Shown here: positions 24,880-33,714 of the stretch, one piece after another | Position numbering within the stretch: position 1 is the first letter of the stretch | How the letters are laid out: each line of letters begins with the position of its first letter | Assembly: GCF_021390335.1 (NCBI RefSeq) | Contig: NZ_JAJUXK010000006.1 | Span: 310,001 to 374,000 of the forward strand | DNA length: 64,000 nucleotides | Reading direction: 5' to 3' | From: Dyadobacter sp. CY343 | GTDB lineage: Bacteria; Bacteroidota; Bacteroidia; Cytophagales; Spirosomataceae | Translations under genes and position numbers: made by a program | Notes under the pieces: generated by a model | What the model saw: only the letters and a program-made list of their open reading frames with translations | The model's database searches: none | Told to the model about the DNA's origin: nothing

Positions 24880-26829
24880 CTACACAAAAGACTTCAAAGA
24901 TTCGGGATTTCGCATGGTATCCAGGTTAATGACTTTTTCCGGATCCTGGCCCATCAGTATCCTTTTCATCGGCGCTTCCATCTTTTTCCCATTGATCGTA
25001 TAAGGAATATCGGCGACCTGCTCGATGGTATCGGGAATATGCCGCGGGCTATATTGTGTGCGAAGTGTCTCCCTGATCTCCGCTTTCAGTTCGTCGGTCA
25101 ATTGTTTGTCTTTCCCCAAAACAACAAAAAGCGATATCGTACCTTCCCCGTTTGACTTTTCCAGATAAACGGCGAGACTGTCTTTCACCGAGGGAATACT
25201 TTCCACGGCGCGGTATATTTCAGCGGTACCAATGCGTACTCCTCCCCTGTTCAGGGTAGCGTCTGAGCGACCGTAAATGATCACAGATTTCCGGTCCGTG
25301 ATCTTGATCCAGTCGCCGTGTCGCCACACATTCGGGTACATCTCAAAGTAGCTTCCGAAATATTTTTCCTGGTCTTCATCATTCCAAAAATAGATCGGCA
25401 TGGAGGGCATAGGTTGCGTGATCACCATTTCGCCCATTTCATTAAAAACAGAATTACCCTCTTCATCAAAAGCTTCGATCCGGCAGCCCAGCATTCTGCA
25501 TTGGATTTCACCAGCATAAACCGGCGTGATCGGACAGCCGCCTACGAATGCGCTGCAAACGTCGGTACCGCCGCTCAGCGAGATCAGCCAAACATCTTTT
25601 TTCACCTGCCGGTACACCCATTCAAAAACTTCCGGCGGTAATGGCGAGCCGGTTGACCCAATAGTTTCCAAATGCGAAAGACGCTCTGACGTAATACTGA
25701 CGCCATTTTTCATCGAGGTAATATAAAATGCTGCGCCGCTGCCGAAGTGCGTGATCTTAGCTTGCTCTGCCAATGTCCAGAGAACCTGGGACGACGGATA
25801 AGTAGGTGCGCCATCGTAAAGTACCAATGTAGCGCCGCATAAAAGTGAGCCCAATGCATAGTTCCACATCATCCAGCCGGTAGTGGAATACCAGAAATAC
25901 CGGTCGCCGGGCTTGACATTCTGATGTAATACCAATGCTTTCATGTGCTCTATCAGGCAGCCGCCGACACTGTGCGTGATCGCTTTCGGTGCGGCAGTGG
26001 TTCCCGAAGAATACAATATCCAGATAGGATGATCGAAAGGTACCGGCTCAAAGTCGATCCCGAAATTTTGTAAATGGAGAATATCTTCCCAGGAAGTATA
26101 TCTGTCCGGCCTGGAATCCGAGCCGATATTATTGATCAATACAACATCCTTCACCGAGCGCAGCGACATTGCTAGTTCCTGTGCGAAGGATGTGAGATCG
26201 TGCGTTTTACCATTATAGTGATAACCGTCGGCGATGAATAATACTTTCGGTTCGATCTGCAAAAAGCGCTCTATCAATGCTGTTTTACCAAAATCGGGAG
26301 AGCAGGACGACCAGACGGCGCCTACTGAATTGGCAGCAAGAAATGCGATGACAGATTGGGGGATATTGGGCAAAACGGCAGCTACGCGGTCGCCGGGCTT
26401 TACGCCTATTTGTTTGAGCCAGGTCGCTACTGCCGCCACTTCTTCTTCCAACCTTTCCCAGGAAATTTCTTCCGGCCCGCCTTGTTCTGACTGGAATATA
26501 ATAGCGGGGCGATCTTTGTTTTTATTACGGAAAATATGCTCGGCGTAATTGAGTTTCGAGCGGGTAAACCACTTTGTTCCGATCATGCCGCGCTGCGGGC
26601 GTTGCAGTACTTCCAGGTACAGATCGTGGGATTTTATATGGAAGTAATTCCAGAGACTTTCCCAGAAATCTTCCAGATCAATAACCGACCATTCCCACAA
26701 ATCGTGATAAGATCGAAAATAAAGGCCTTTTTTGACAAACAGCCAATCCATATATTTTTTCAGATTGGACTGTTCCATTAATGTCTTTCCCGGTTTCCAT
26801 AAAGGTTGATTCTGTACCTCGGCTGACAT
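24880..26829 (-). CDS. Acetoacetyl-CoA synthetase
   Basis: A 649-residue acyl-adenylate ligase that activates acetoacetate with ATP and CoA. The AMP-binding P-loop is in ILYSSGTTAAPKAITHS at about residues 270-285. The N-terminal ACAS-type segment (WSVIDLEDFWESLWNYF) and the core A10 motif with the catalytic Lys in YTINGKKMEAPMKRIL near residue 612 are present. The length and the ALVLHQNVKPGDRYFWYSTTGWMMWN block are typical of AacS rather than acetyl-CoA synthetase. It probably feeds ketone bodies or leucine breakdown products into acetyl-CoA metabolism. Confidence 0.9.
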   Translation of the reverse strand: MSAEVQNQPLWKPGKTLMEQSNLKKYMDWLFVKKGLYFRSYHDLWEWSVIDLEDFWESLWNYFHIKSHDLYLEVLQRPQRGMIGTKWFTRSKLNYAEHIFRNKNKDRPAIIFQSEQGGPEEISWERLEEEVAAVATWLKQIGVKPGDRVAAVLPNIPQSVIAFLAANSVGAVWSSCSPDFGKTALIERFLQIEPKVLFIADGYHYNGKTHDLTSFAQELAMSLRSVKDVVLINNIGSDSRPDRYTSWEDILHLQNFGIDFEPVPFDHPIWILYSSGTTAAPKAITHSVGGCLIEHMKALVLHQNVKPGDRYFWYSTTGWMMWNYALGSLLCGATLVLYDGAPTYPSSQVLWTLAEQAKITHFGSGAAFYITSMKNGVSITSERLSHLETIGSTGSPLPPEVFEWVYRQVKKDVWLISLSGGTDVCSAFVGGCPITPVYAGEIQCRMLGCRIEAFDEEGNSVFNEMGEMVITQPMPSMPIYFWNDEDQEKYFGSYFEMYPNVWRHGDWIKITDRKSVIIYGRSDATLNRGGVRIGTAEIYRAVESIPSVKDSLAVYLEKSNGEGTISLFVVLGKDKQLTDELKAEIRETLRTQYSPRHIPDTIEQVADIPYTINGKKMEAPMKRILMGQDPEKVINLDTMRNPESLKSFV

Positions 26830-26960
26830 ATTTATTTCATTACAGTGAAGATTTAGATCGCAAATGCTCTGAGAGGCATTTTGCTGATAGTACTAATAAA
26901 CGTTGCGTTATCACTTTTGACATAAACAGCAACTGAAATATTTAGTCGAAAAAATTGACG

Positions 26961-26968
26961 TATCTTTG
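26961..26968 (+). promoter_or_regulatory. -7 promoter element of the pseudouridine synthase gene
   Basis: TATCTTTG is an excellent fit to TAnnTTTG. It implies a leader of about 118 nt before the ATG at 27094. The -33 element is poor. Confidence 0.5.
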
Positions 26969-27093
26969 CCGGCTAATATAATTACAATCAATACTTTCTG
27001 ATGATCAGATAGGCTGGCTGACAGAAAACAACTTTCAGTTAGAAGCAATTTGTTAAGAGGAAATAATTCCAGTAGTGATACTGCATTCCTAAA

Positions 27094-28713
27094 ATGAGAA
27101 AAAGAACAAACGATTCAAAGCCTGGCAGCTCAGGCTCATCCAGTGGCGGAGACAAATCATTCCGTAAAAGCAGCGGCGGTGGCGGCAATTCATTCAGAAA
27201 GCCAAAACCAGAAGTAGAAAGCCGTTTCAGCAAGCCGAGCATCAAAAAATCCAGTTTGAGAGCCGCCAGCGGCGACAATAAACCAACCAAAGCACGTCCG
27301 AGCTTCGACCACGAAAAACCACGCGACGACAGGCCGCGTTTCGAGAAACCACGTTTCGACAGACCTGAACAAGGTGGTTTCCGCAAAGACAAACCTTTCG
27401 ATAACTCAGCACGCCCATTCCGCGACAAAGGTTTTCAAGGAGAAAAAAGATCCTTCCGCAAGCCAGATCCAACAGGCGACGCCCGGCCATTCAGACCACG
27501 TACCGGAGACGAACCAACTGAAAGAAGAACTTACTCTGAAAGAGGAGAAAAGCCGCGTTTCGAGAGAGGTACCGATAGAGGAGACAAGCCACGTTTTGAA
27601 AGAAGCGCGGATAGAGGAGAGAAGCCACGTTTTGAAAGAAGCGCGGATAGAGGAGACAAACCGGCTTTTGACAGAAATTCAGAAAGAGGCGAAAGACCTG
27701 CTTTTGACAGAAATACAGAAAGAGGCGAGAGACCTGCTTTTGGTAGGAATACAGAAAGAAGTGAGCGGCCTCGTTTCGATAAAAAAGACTTTAAACCAAC
27801 CGGAAAACCGGCATACGGTCGCAAGGCTGAGGGCGAAAGCCGCCCGGTAAGAGAGCCTCGTGAGAATTTTACCAAAGAAGAAAAAGCGCCGGAAGCAGAG
27901 GATCGCAGTGGTTTGGACAGGAGAGTAGGACGCTTTGAAAGTGCGCCGCGTTACAACCTGAAAGAATACGAGAAGAAAAACGCTCCAAAAAAAAAAGAGG
28001 AAACCGGTGAGATAAGGCTTAATCGCTATATCGCAAATGCCGGTATTTGCTCCCGTCGCGAAGCTGATGATCTTATTTCGGGCGGCCAGATTTCAGTAAA
28101 TGGGAAGGTCGTGACTGAAATGGGGCATAAGGTGAAAATGTCCGACGTTGTCAAATTCGGCAAGAAGGCGCTGAATCCTGAGAAAATGGTCTATATACTG
28201 ATCAATAAGCCGAAGGATTACATTACTACCACAGACGATCCGGAAGAAAGGAAGACGGTTTTGGATCTGATCAAAGGAGCTTGTCACGAGCGCGTTTATC
28301 CCGTCGGTCGCCTCGACCGGAACACAACAGGATTGCTGTTATTGACAAATGACGGCGAGCTGGCTGAAAAACTGACGCACCCTTCGAGTGGTATCAAGAA
28401 AATTTATCAGGCTGAACTAGACAAACCCATCACAACGGAAGATTTCGAAACTTTGCAGCACGGTGTTGAGCTGGAAGACGGATTTATCCACCCCGACGAA
28501 GTTGGTATCGTTACTCCTGACGCAATGGTTGTAGGGCTGGAAATTCACAGTGGCCGCAACAGGATCGTCCGCCGGATGTTTGAACACTTAGGTTACGAAG
28601 TTCAGAAACTCGACCGTACAGTATTCGCCGGACTAAACAAAAAAGACCTCCCTCGCGGAAAATGGCGCTTTTTGAGTGAGAAGGAAGTGGTTAAGTTGAA
28701 GTATATGCTTTGA
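27094..28713 (+). CDS. RluB-type rRNA pseudouridine synthase with long disordered N-terminal tail
   Basis: A 539-residue protein. The C-terminal part is a standard RluB/RsuA enzyme: an S4 RNA-binding domain at about 307-350 (RLNRYIANAGICSRREADDL), then the catalytic domain with D408 in VGRLDRNTTGLLLLTNDGE and the closing GRNRIVRRMFEHLGYEV. It isomerises a uridine in 23S rRNA. The first 305 residues are low-complexity, rich in Arg, Lys, Gly, Asp and Phe. They include seven 12-residue repeats at 151-234 of the form GEKPRFERSADR. Such tails are seen on this enzyme in Bacteroidota and may bind RNA. It starts at the ATG at 27094. Confidence 0.92.
   Translation: MRKRTNDSKPGSSGSSSGGDKSFRKSSGGGGNSFRKPKPEVESRFSKPSIKKSSLRAASGDNKPTKARPSFDHEKPRDDRPRFEKPRFDRPEQGGFRKDKPFDNSARPFRDKGFQGEKRSFRKPDPTGDARPFRPRTGDEPTERRTYSERGEKPRFERGTDRGDKPRFERSADRGEKPRFERSADRGDKPAFDRNSERGERPAFDRNTERGERPAFGRNTERSERPRFDKKDFKPTGKPAYGRKAEGESRPVREPRENFTKEEKAPEAEDRSGLDRRVGRFESAPRYNLKEYEKKNAPKKKEETGEIRLNRYIANAGICSRREADDLISGGQISVNGKVVTEMGHKVKMSDVVKFGKKALNPEKMVYILINKPKDYITTTDDPEERKTVLDLIKGACHERVYPVGRLDRNTTGLLLLTNDGELAEKLTHPSSGIKKIYQAELDKPITTEDFETLQHGVELEDGFIHPDEVGIVTPDAMVVGLEIHSGRNRIVRRMFEHLGYEVQKLDRTVFAGLNKKDLPRGKWRFLSEKEVVKLKYML
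27544..27795 (+). repeat. Seven tandem 36-bp repeats inside the pseudouridine synthase gene
   Basis: Seven in-frame units of 36 bp, each coding 12 residues around the core [DE]KPRFER or ERPAFDR. Units two and three are almost identical in DNA; the later units have drifted. A multiple-of-three length keeps the reading frame whatever the copy number. Confidence 0.85.
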
Positions 28714-28733
28714 GTTTCATTTGAAAAAGACAT

Positions 28734-28768
28734 AAAAAAACCGGCAACGAATTCGCTGCCGGTTTTTT
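28734..28768. terminator. Bidirectional terminator between convergent genes
   Basis: AAAAAACCGGCA and TGCCGGTTTTTT (28735-28746 with 28757-28768) flank a 10-nt loop. It serves both the pseudouridine synthase gene and the HtrA gene. Confidence 0.85.
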
Positions 28769-28784
28769 CATTTATGTCTCAATC

Positions 28785-30326
28785 TTATAATCTAAATCCA
28801 AAAGAGAATACATCGTAAGGTGCGTCGGGATACAATCCTTCAAAAGTCACCATGGATTCTTCTTTTCCAGCGATCGCTGCTTCGAATTCTTTTACAGTCT
28901 TAACAGCTTTTCCATTCACTTTGGTGATAATGAAACCTTCCTCGACTTGTGATCTCGCAAACTTACCGCCTTCAATAGCCAGCACTTTTACGCCACCTTC
29001 TACTTTGTACCGGGACAGTCTTTGTTTTTCCTGATCACTCAGGTTACCAAACTGCGCACCAAGTACACTCATGATCGCCGCAGTTTCATCACGTTTGATG
29101 ATGTCAGAACCACCTGTTCTGTTCCGTAATGTAATGCTAAGTTCTCTCTCTTTGCCATCGCGGTTCACAGTCAGGTTCACTTTGTCGCCAGGCTTGTGCA
29201 AGCCGATTGACTGTTGCAGCTCAGGAACAGAGTGAATATCGATTCCGTCCACTTTAACAATCACGTCGCCTTTGTTGACACCGCCAGCCTTAGCTGCACT
29301 GTTTTCTGTGAATTCACGCACATAAACACCGTCATTTACCTTCACGCCGTATTCTTCTGCTTTTCTGCTGTCTAGGTTATCCAGTTGAATACCCAGGTAT
29401 CCTCTCTGCACATTACCGAATTTGATCAGGTCGCTTGACACTTTTTTAACGATACTTGAAGGCACCGCAAATGCATATCCTGCAAAACTTCCTGTTGGGC
29501 TAGCAATCGCGGTATTGATACCGATCAATTCTCCTTTCAGGTTAACCAATGCACCACCACTGTTTCCAGGATTCACTACTGCATCTGTCTGAATAAAAGA
29601 TTCCAGAGGCGAGTCACCTGCTGTTGCAGCTGCCGGAGTCACGCCATTACGACGGCTTGACGAGCCGATAATACCTAATCCACGACCTTTCGCACTTACA
29701 ATACCCGCCGTTACAGTCGATTCAAGGTTAAACGGATTTCCTACTGCTACCACCCATTCTCCTACCTTCACCGCGTCAGAATTACCCAGTGTTACAGCCG
29801 GAAGATTTTTGGCTTCAACCTTGATAACCGCGATATCCGTAGACGGGTCAGTACCAACAACTTTCGCGCGGTACTTACCTTTATTATGCAACGTAACTTC
29901 CAATTCCTGAGCGCCTTCTACTACGTGGTTATTAGTAACAATATATCCGTCAGAAGTTAAGATCACCCCGGAACCCGACGCTTCCTGAGACTGAGGTCCG
30001 CGCTGTCCGCCACCGAATTCATCACCAAAAAAATCCCTGAAAATATCCGGTATCTGCTGGCCTCCTCCGCCGCCGCGATAAGCCTGACGAGTTGACGTCG
30101 ACTTAATGTGCACTACGGTAGGGGTTGTTGCTTCGGCTGCGTAAACAAAGTCGCCCGGTGCACCAACTGGCGCTCCGGTTGAGGTGAAGCGTGCGATATT
30201 CTCACCCGCTGCCTCCTTAATAATTACATCTTTATCATTATCAGTGCCTAAGAGCTTAAAGCCGGCGAGAGTTGACGCACTTGAAATCAACCCAACCAAC
30301 ACTAAACTTTTCCAATTTGTTTTCAT
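28785..30326 (-). CDS. DegP/HtrA-family periplasmic serine protease
   Basis: A 513-residue protease and chaperone for damaged envelope proteins. After an N-terminal hydrophobic segment (LVLVGLISSASTLAGFKLL) comes the trypsin-like domain with H134 in TNNHVVEG, D164 in STDIAVIKV and S256 in NPGNSGGALVN. Two PDZ domains follow at about 310-400 and 430-500. A Gly-rich loop (YRGGGGGQQIPDIF) takes the place of the LA loop. The length is typical for Do-family enzymes of this phylum. It is downstream of hsp20 on the same strand, but a terminator lies between and it has its own -7 element. Confidence 0.93.
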   Translation of the reverse strand: MKTNWKSLVLVGLISSASTLAGFKLLGTDNDKDVIIKEAAGENIARFTSTGAPVGAPGDFVYAAEATTPTVVHIKSTSTRQAYRGGGGGQQIPDIFRDFFGDEFGGGQRGPQSQEASGSGVILTSDGYIVTNNHVVEGAQELEVTLHNKGKYRAKVVGTDPSTDIAVIKVEAKNLPAVTLGNSDAVKVGEWVVAVGNPFNLESTVTAGIVSAKGRGLGIIGSSSRRNGVTPAAATAGDSPLESFIQTDAVVNPGNSGGALVNLKGELIGINTAIASPTGSFAGYAFAVPSSIVKKVSSDLIKFGNVQRGYLGIQLDNLDSRKAEEYGVKVNDGVYVREFTENSAAKAGGVNKGDVIVKVDGIDIHSVPELQQSIGLHKPGDKVNLTVNRDGKERELSITLRNRTGGSDIIKRDETAAIMSVLGAQFGNLSDQEKQRLSRYKVEGGVKVLAIEGGKFARSQVEEGFIITKVNGKAVKTVKEFEAAIAGKEESMVTFEGLYPDAPYDVFSFGFRL

Positions 30327-30416
30327 AGATATATGTTGGGGTTTTTATTTTGTAAATGAATAACGCAAAGCAAACAACAAACTATTCCCGTAGCAGGCTC
30401 ATTTAACATATTTTAA

Positions 30417-30424
30417 CAAAGGTA
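30417..30424 (-). promoter_or_regulatory. -7 promoter element of the HtrA gene
   Basis: On the minus strand this reads TACCTTTG. A TTGTTTA about 22 nt upstream may serve as the -33 region. The leader would be about 84 nt. Confidence 0.45.
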
Positions 30425-30492
30425 TTTGATTTCAATTTTTACTAAACAATCCTGCCAGAAGAACTTTGTCGTTTACCAGCTCTACCATAAAA

Positions 30493-30519
30493 AAGGCGTT
30501 ATTTGTTCAATAACGCCTT
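30493..30519 (-). terminator. Terminator of hsp20
   Basis: AAGGCGTTATT and AATAACGCCTT flank a 5-nt loop. On the minus strand it is followed by a T-run. It lies 20 nt past the hsp20 stop. Confidence 0.85.
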
Positions 30520-30538
30520 CTCCAATTTGATCAATTCA

Positions 30539-30970
30539 TTAAGCGATTTCGATCTGACGGGCAGGCTTTTCTTTCGCTTCTTCCCTCTTCGGCAAAGCGA
30601 TGCTCAGGATCCCTTCGGAATAGTTCGCTACTACCTTTTCTGCATCAACAGAGTTTGGTAGTGTAAATGTGCGTTGGAAAGAAGTGTATTTGAACTCCCT
30701 GCGCGTGTATTTTTCTTCATTTTCCTCTGACTTCTGTTCCTTCTGAGCAGAAATTGTCAGCTGATTTTTTTCAAGATTTAATGTGAAATCTGATTTCTGC
30801 AAACCTGGTGCAGCGACTTCAATGCGAAAACCTTCCTTGCTTTCCACCACATTCACAGCTGGTACGCTGCCTGAAAACGCTGGTGTGTTAAACTCTGGGA
30901 ACAGATCTTTGTTAAAAAATCCGTTTAAATAGGAAGGAGTTGTGAAATGGGTTTTTACTAACGTGCTCAT
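30539..30970 (-). CDS. Small heat shock protein Hsp20
   Basis: A 143-residue holdase. The alpha-crystallin domain spans about residues 35-130: PAVNVVESKEGFRIEVAAPGLQKSDF at its start, FTLPNSVDAEKVVANYSEGILSIALPK (the A-x-x-x-N-G-I-L-like element) near its end. A C-terminal basic tail (REEAKEKPARQIEIA) carries the IEI motif that links dimers into oligomers. It binds unfolded proteins in the cytosol without ATP. It is monocistronic. Three palindromes sharing TGACAT/ATGTCA stand 100-200 nt upstream and are candidate heat-stress control sites. Confidence 0.92.
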   Translation of the reverse strand: MSTLVKTHFTTPSYLNGFFNKDLFPEFNTPAFSGSVPAVNVVESKEGFRIEVAAPGLQKSDFTLNLEKNQLTISAQKEQKSEENEEKYTRREFKYTSFQRTFTLPNSVDAEKVVANYSEGILSIALPKREEAKEKPARQIEIA

Positions 30971-31069
30971 TTTATGGAATGTTTGATGTTTGAGTTAAAG
31001 TTTAAACCTCTTGGGTTTTGGTTCTTTAATAACAACTTCCATTCCTGTGAGAAAAAAGCATATTTATTA

Positions 31070-31082
31070 TGCCATTATGTCA
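31070..31082. promoter_or_regulatory. TGACAT/ATGTCA palindrome, site 1 (upstream of hsp20)
   Basis: TGCCATTATGTCA is a near-palindrome centred about 107 nt upstream of the hsp20 start. It differs from site 2 at two positions. Confidence 0.45.
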
Positions 31083-31110
31083 CCGATTTTCTATAAAATT
31101 AAAAATTCGC

Positions 31111-31123
31111 TGACATAATGTCA
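31111..31123. promoter_or_regulatory. TGACAT/ATGTCA palindrome, site 2
   Basis: TGACATAATGTCA is symmetric around its central base. Its centre is 41 nt from site 1. Together with site 1 it also forms a larger inverted repeat (CATTATGTCA with TGACATAATG). Confidence 0.5.
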
Positions 31124-31149
31124 CATATTGATTAGGAAATAACGAACAT

Positions 31150-31170
31150 TCTGACATTTTTGATGTCAGA
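31150..31170. promoter_or_regulatory. TGACAT/ATGTCA palindrome, site 3, or rnc terminator
   Basis: TCTGACAT and ATGTCAGA flank TTTTG. The centre is 43 nt from site 2. It is 21 nt past the rnc stop codon, so it might instead act as a weak terminator of the acpP-fabF-rnc transcript. Confidence 0.5.
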
Positions 31171-31190
31171 CGATATACAACCATTATTGT

Positions 31191-31937
31191 CTAGCGTAGT
31201 TCCAGGATAGCGCAAGCTTGCTCTGAGGCAGATTGCTCGGCTTTTTTCTTTGTAAAACCGTTGCCGGTTGCGAAAGGCTCCTCGTTGACAAGGATTTGAG
31301 AGATGAATTCGCGGTGGTGGCGGGTACCTCGTTCTTCGATAATCTCAAAACGGATTTCCTTGCCTTCCCGCTGCGCCCATTCGATGATGAGGCTTTTGAA
31401 GTTCGCGTTGTTCTGAATAATACTATCCAAATCGTAGTGCGTAATAAGCTTGCTGATAATAAATGTGCGCGTGAAGCGGAAACCTTTATCCAAATAAATG
31501 GCACCTACAAATGCTTCGAGCGCATCGCCGTACATGGAAGATCTTGGCGACATGCCGCGACGGTTTCCGTCGTATTCGATCAGATTATCAAGACCAAGTT
31601 TGCGGGAAATTTGGTTTAACGATTCCCGGTTTACGATCCGCGATCTAATTTCGGTTAAGAAACCTTCGTCCTTGTAGGGGTATTTGGTAAAAAGAAATTC
31701 AGCCACGACCATTCCCAAAACTGCATCCCCCAGGTATTCAAGTCGTTCGTTTGACTCACGAAATCCTTTGATGGCCGTTTCTTTGGAAGCGGAGGTGTGG
31801 CGAAAAGCGAGCTGATAAACACCCAGATTAGAGGGACGGTCGCCAATTATATGCGCGATAGACTCCTTAAATTTTTTATCCTCAGCACTTCCGGTTCTGA
31901 AAAGAGAAAGTATCGGTATAAGAATTCGCTTTGCCAA
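31191..31937 (-). CDS. rnc: Ribonuclease III
   Basis: A 248-residue double-strand-specific endoribonuclease. The catalytic signature NERLEYLGDAVLGMVVAEFL (about residues 63-82) and the second acidic patch GDALEAFVGAIYLDKG are present. The C-terminal dsRNA-binding domain (FISQILVNEEPFATGNGFTKKKAEQSASEQA) closes the protein. It matures rRNA and degrades structured RNA. The only reasonable start is TTG at 1-based 31937, 14 nt after the fabF stop, since no ATG or GTG precedes the conserved part. It is the third gene of the operon acpP-fabF-rnc. Confidence 0.93.
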   Translation of the reverse strand: MAKRILIPILSLFRTGSAEDKKFKESIAHIIGDRPSNLGVYQLAFRHTSASKETAIKGFRESNERLEYLGDAVLGMVVAEFLFTKYPYKDEGFLTEIRSRIVNRESLNQISRKLGLDNLIEYDGNRRGMSPRSSMYGDALEAFVGAIYLDKGFRFTRTFIISKLITHYDLDSIIQNNANFKSLIIEWAQREGKEIRFEIIEERGTRHHREFISQILVNEEPFATGNGFTKKKAEQSASEQACAILELR

Positions 31938-31951
31938 TTGTAGAAAGTTTA

Positions 31952-33205
31952 TCAGTCTTCATATCTTTTGAAAACGACTGATGCATTATGACCTCCAAAT
32001 CCAAAAGTGTTACTCAAGGCGATATTCACCTTTCGTTTTTCTGCTTTATTAAAAGTAAGATTCAGCCTTGGATTAATTTCCGGATCGTCCGTGAAATGAT
32101 TAATTGTAGGGGGAATGATTTGATCTTTGAGCGCCATAATGCAAGCGGCAGCCTCAATCGCACCTGCTCCTCCGAGCAAGTGTCCCGTCATTGATTTTGT
32201 TGAACTGATGCTCAGATTATAAGCGTGTTCCCCAAAAAACTTCTCAATTGCCTTGATTTCCTGCGGATCACCAATCGGCGTCGATGTTCCGTGGGTATTG
32301 ATGTAGTCAATATCAGTAGCCTTGATCCCTGCGTTTTCGATCGCATTACGCATTACTATGAATGCTCCAAGTCCCTCGGGGTGTGGGGCAGTAATGTGAT
32401 AAGCATCAGAAGACATTCCTGCACCGATCATTTCAGCGTAAATTTTTGCTCCTCTTGCTTTGGCGTGCTCATATTCTTCAAGGATCAGCGCAGCGCCTCC
32501 CTCTCCAAGTACGAAACCATCGCGATCCTTATCATAAGGCCGGGAAGCAGTCTCAGGACTGTCGTTTCTTTCCGAAAGTGCCTTCAATGCATTGAATCCG
32601 CCTACACCTGCAATTGTGATAGCAGCCTCAGACCCGCCGGAGATACATACATCCATCATACCTAATTTGATATAATTGAATGCGTCTATTAATGCGTTGG
32701 TAGCTGATGCGCAGGCAGATACGGTAATGAAGTTCGGGCCGCGGAAGCCGTAGCGGATCGAGAGAACTCCCGACGCGCTGTCCACAATCATTTTAGGGAT
32801 GAAGAAAGGATTGAAACGGGGCGTTTTGCCATTTTCGGAGAAGTTCATCACTTCTTCCTCAAACGTTTTTAAACCGCCTATTCCGGTGCCCCAAATTACA
32901 CCGGCTTTGTCGAGATCAAGCTTATCTACGTCAAAGCCGGCGTCTTTCATGGCTTCGTCTGCAGCAATAACCGCGTACTGTGTAAACGGGTCCATTTTAC
33001 GTGCTTCCTGTCGAGGGATGTAATTGTTGATGTCCAATCCCTTGACCTCACAGGCAAAACGGGTCCGAAACTTTTCAGCGTCGAATCTGGTAATCGGCGC
33101 AGCGCCGCTTACCCCCGCAACCAGATTTGTCCAAAAGGTAGAAACATCATTCCCGATGGGCGTTAATGCGCCCATTCCCGTAATCACAACTCGCTTAAAA
33201 CTCAT
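31952..33205 (-). CDS. fabF: Beta-ketoacyl-ACP synthase II
   Basis: A 417-residue condensing enzyme of fatty acid elongation that extends acyl-ACP with malonyl-ACP. The nucleophilic Cys is in SACASATNALIDAF near residue 166, and the two catalytic His are in NTHGTSTPIGD (about 306) and KSMTGHLLGGAGA (about 343). The N-terminus VVITGMGALTPIGND and the VLGEGGAALILE block are standard. Its length matches E. coli FabF. It follows acpP by about 45 nt and precedes rnc, the usual order in Bacteroidota. Confidence 0.96.
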   Translation of the reverse strand: MSFKRVVITGMGALTPIGNDVSTFWTNLVAGVSGAAPITRFDAEKFRTRFACEVKGLDINNYIPRQEARKMDPFTQYAVIAADEAMKDAGFDVDKLDLDKAGVIWGTGIGGLKTFEEEVMNFSENGKTPRFNPFFIPKMIVDSASGVLSIRYGFRGPNFITVSACASATNALIDAFNYIKLGMMDVCISGGSEAAITIAGVGGFNALKALSERNDSPETASRPYDKDRDGFVLGEGGAALILEEYEHAKARGAKIYAEMIGAGMSSDAYHITAPHPEGLGAFIVMRNAIENAGIKATDIDYINTHGTSTPIGDPQEIKAIEKFFGEHAYNLSISSTKSMTGHLLGGAGAIEAAACIMALKDQIIPPTINHFTDDPEINPRLNLTFNKAEKRKVNIALSNTFGFGGHNASVVFKRYED

Positions 33206-33249
33206 AAAAAAGGACAGAAATAGAAGATGATACTGGTATAAGAACCGAA

Positions 33250-33486
33250 TTACTTCACGTTCTCTTCCAGGTATGCAACAGCTTGGCCAACTGTACCAAT
33301 GTTCTCCGCCTGATCATCAGGGATAGATAGATTGAATTCTTTTTCGAATTCCATAATCAATTCAACGGTATCTAGAGAGTCTGCTCCCAAGTCGTTCTGG
33401 AAGTTTGCTTCCGGTGTAACCTCCGACTCTTCTACGCCGAGTTTCTCGACGATAATTTGCTTAACTCTTTCTGCAATTGCTGACAT
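33250..33486 (-). CDS. acpP: Acyl carrier protein
   Basis: A 78-residue acidic four-helix protein that carries acyl chains on a phosphopantetheine arm in fatty acid synthesis. The attachment Ser is in GADSLDTVELIM near residue 37, and the flanking acidic helix is intact. Its length and sequence are standard for AcpP. It is the first gene of acpP-fabF-rnc; the 230 nt upstream are shared with divergent kdsA, and no clear TAnnTTTG was found there. Confidence 0.97.
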   Translation of the reverse strand: MSAIAERVKQIIVEKLGVEESEVTPEANFQNDLGADSLDTVELIMEFEKEFNLSIPDDQAENIGTVGQAVAYLEENVK

Positions 33487-33714
33487 TTTATAATCACTTT
33501 TTGGTTAAAATCGCAACAAAGAAAGATATTCTAGTTCACTTTTTCAAAATTTTTTTACTCAGCCCTTTTTATTGTAATATCTCATTCCAAAATAAAAAAA
33601 GGACTAAAACGGACACTTGTTGGTTATACGTTTTTTGATTTCTTTCGATAATCTGCAGAACATCCGGTATAAGTGTACATTCACCAAATTTTAATAAGAA
33701 ACGGCCATTTTAAT

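Noticed and set aside
27374..27875. Long frames in other phases and on the opposite strand of the pseudouridine synthase tail
   Set aside because: They exist because the 36-bp repeats avoid stops in all frames. They have no start signals or family features.
31061..31085. Sigma-54 promoter upstream of hsp20
   Set aside because: A TGGCA...TGC pattern exists on the minus strand, but the GG-to-GC spacing is 12 instead of 10.
31150..31170. Site 3 palindrome as a certain regulator site
   Set aside because: Kept only as a candidate, because its place just after rnc also fits a terminator; the sequence cannot decide.
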